Shown here: positions 63,401-64,000 of the stretch, in pieces
How positions within the stretch are numbered: the first letter of the stretch is position 1
Layout of the letters: each line of letters begins with the position of its first letter
Assembly (NCBI GenBank): GCA_020746105.1
Contig: CM036628.1
Location: 6,520,001-6,584,000 of the forward strand
DNA length: 64,000 bases
Reading direction: 5' to 3'
From: Trogon surrucura
Lineage: Eukaryota; Chordata; Aves; Trogoniformes; Trogonidae
The notes under the pieces: generated by a model
Databases searched by the model: none
Told to the model about the DNA's origin: nothing
Seen by the model: the letters and a program-made list of their open reading frames with translations, nothing else
Made by a program: the position numbers and the translations under genes

Positions 63401-64000
63401 ATGATTCATTGTTGATTAGAAGCTAATATGGAGCCAGTCTACCTTCTTCTTTTAAAAAATCTAGGCAATAAAAATAGTTTCTGGTTATTCTTCTGCGAAC
63501 ATTTCGCTTTAAAGAGTGGCACTGCTTTAATAAAGATATAGGAAATGAAATTTCAGCTACGTTGCACTCAATCAGATTACTTTGGGCAAATGAAAAGTAA
63601 TACCGCCTCCTTTAATACCATTAGAAGGATTGATATTGCAGGATTCTTTTCAGAGCGCAGCGCACCGACGGTTGGGGGCCTGGTGCTGTTTACCCGTTGG
63701 TGACACCCAGGTGCCGTGTCACTGGGAAGTTTCTCAGCAGTGTGTTGTGGGCACAGGAGGTGGGTGGGGAGTTAAAAGTGCTGCCGAGCACCAGGATTCT
63801 TCCTCTTTTCTTCGCTCCTGCCACCACAGGTGAGGCTAAAGCCCAGGACAGGGAGCGCAGACGGGGCTGGGAGAGAGCAAGGGGACTGTGTGCGTGACTC
63901 TCATGCCAAGGGGTGCTCTCCGCAGTGCCCTTTATGGACTGGGACACAGCCTTGACTCTCCTGCACCTCTCCAAGATCCAGGCGATTATGCAGGACTATT

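Larger units (their letters stand above)
44610..64000 (+). other. AFF2: Intron downstream of the 38-nt AFF2 exon (partial, >19 kb)
   Basis: It begins with gtaagt and runs to the window end. The next AFF2 exon should encode a Ser/Asp-rich tract followed by a segment with NKWQLDNWL, and neither pattern was seen. Repeat content is higher than in the middle intron: minus-strand CR1 copies or relics at 46.3, 47.8, 48.5, 50.1, 53.1 and 60.1 kb, an AT repeat at 46.86 kb and a GACA repeat at 59.66 kb. A CpG-dense block lies at 54.06-54.36 kb. Short open frames on both strands look like chance. The final 350 bp (63650-64000) are GC-richer but give no recognisable exon. Confidence 0.65.

Noticed and set aside
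63650-64000. GC-richer end of the window, possible exon
   Set aside because: Short frames are open on both strands, the acceptor-like caccacag is followed by an early stop, and there is no AFF resemblance. The window ends before it can be judged.
1-64000. CRISPR arrays, operons, phage or bacterial defence systems
   Set aside because: The window is vertebrate intronic DNA; no evenly spaced repeats or gene clusters occur.

Overview
The window looks like intronic DNA of an avian genome. The evidence for a bird is five CR1 retrotransposon 3' ends with the (ATTCTRTG)n-type tail, one of them carrying an open 160-codon piece of CR1 reverse-transcriptase ORF2. Interspersed repeats are otherwise sparse, a few old MIR-like and CR1/L3-like relics remain, and no open reading frame exceeds about 160 codons. 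I cannot name the species. A crocodilian or turtle is not formally excluded, but the low repeat load favours a bird.

Only two stretches can be defended as protein-coding. They are small exons on the + strand, 29294-29345 (52 nt) and 44572-44609 (38 nt), both with good splice signals. Joined, they read MLEDDLKLSSDEDDNEQ followed by AAEKTKLRNIPV. This is the acidic/serine segment of the AF4/FMR2 (AFF) family, and I assign it to AFF2 (FMR2). AFF proteins are nuclear scaffolds of super elongation complexes. The large AFF N-terminal exons, the Ser-rich exons that follow and the C-terminal homology domain are not recognisable here, so the window sits inside very long introns: more than 29.3 kb upstream, 15.2 kb between the two exons, and more than 19.3 kb downstream.

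Layout. 1-29293: upstream intron, with a GC-rich block carrying a double CACGTG dyad (3.9-4.2 kb), a minus-strand CR1 (6.77-7.31 kb), a MIR-like SINE (9.41-9.60 kb), an 80-bp tandem duplication (18.55 kb) and a CpG-bearing block (26.04 kb). 29346-44571: middle intron, nearly free of recognisable repeats, with a possible 36-nt in-frame microexon at 30159-30194. 44610-64000: downstream intron, holding most of the CR1 copies (46.3, 47.8, 48.5, 50.1, 53.1 and 60.1 kb, all antisense to the gene) and a hand-counted CpG-island-like block at 54061-54360.

I found no previously undescribed coding system. The observations most worth checking are the orphan CpG island, the frame-coupled exon pair with its candidate microexon and UGCAUG motif, and the one-sided orientation of all CR1 copies. 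All similarity statements come from reading the sequence against remembered family patterns; no database search was possible.
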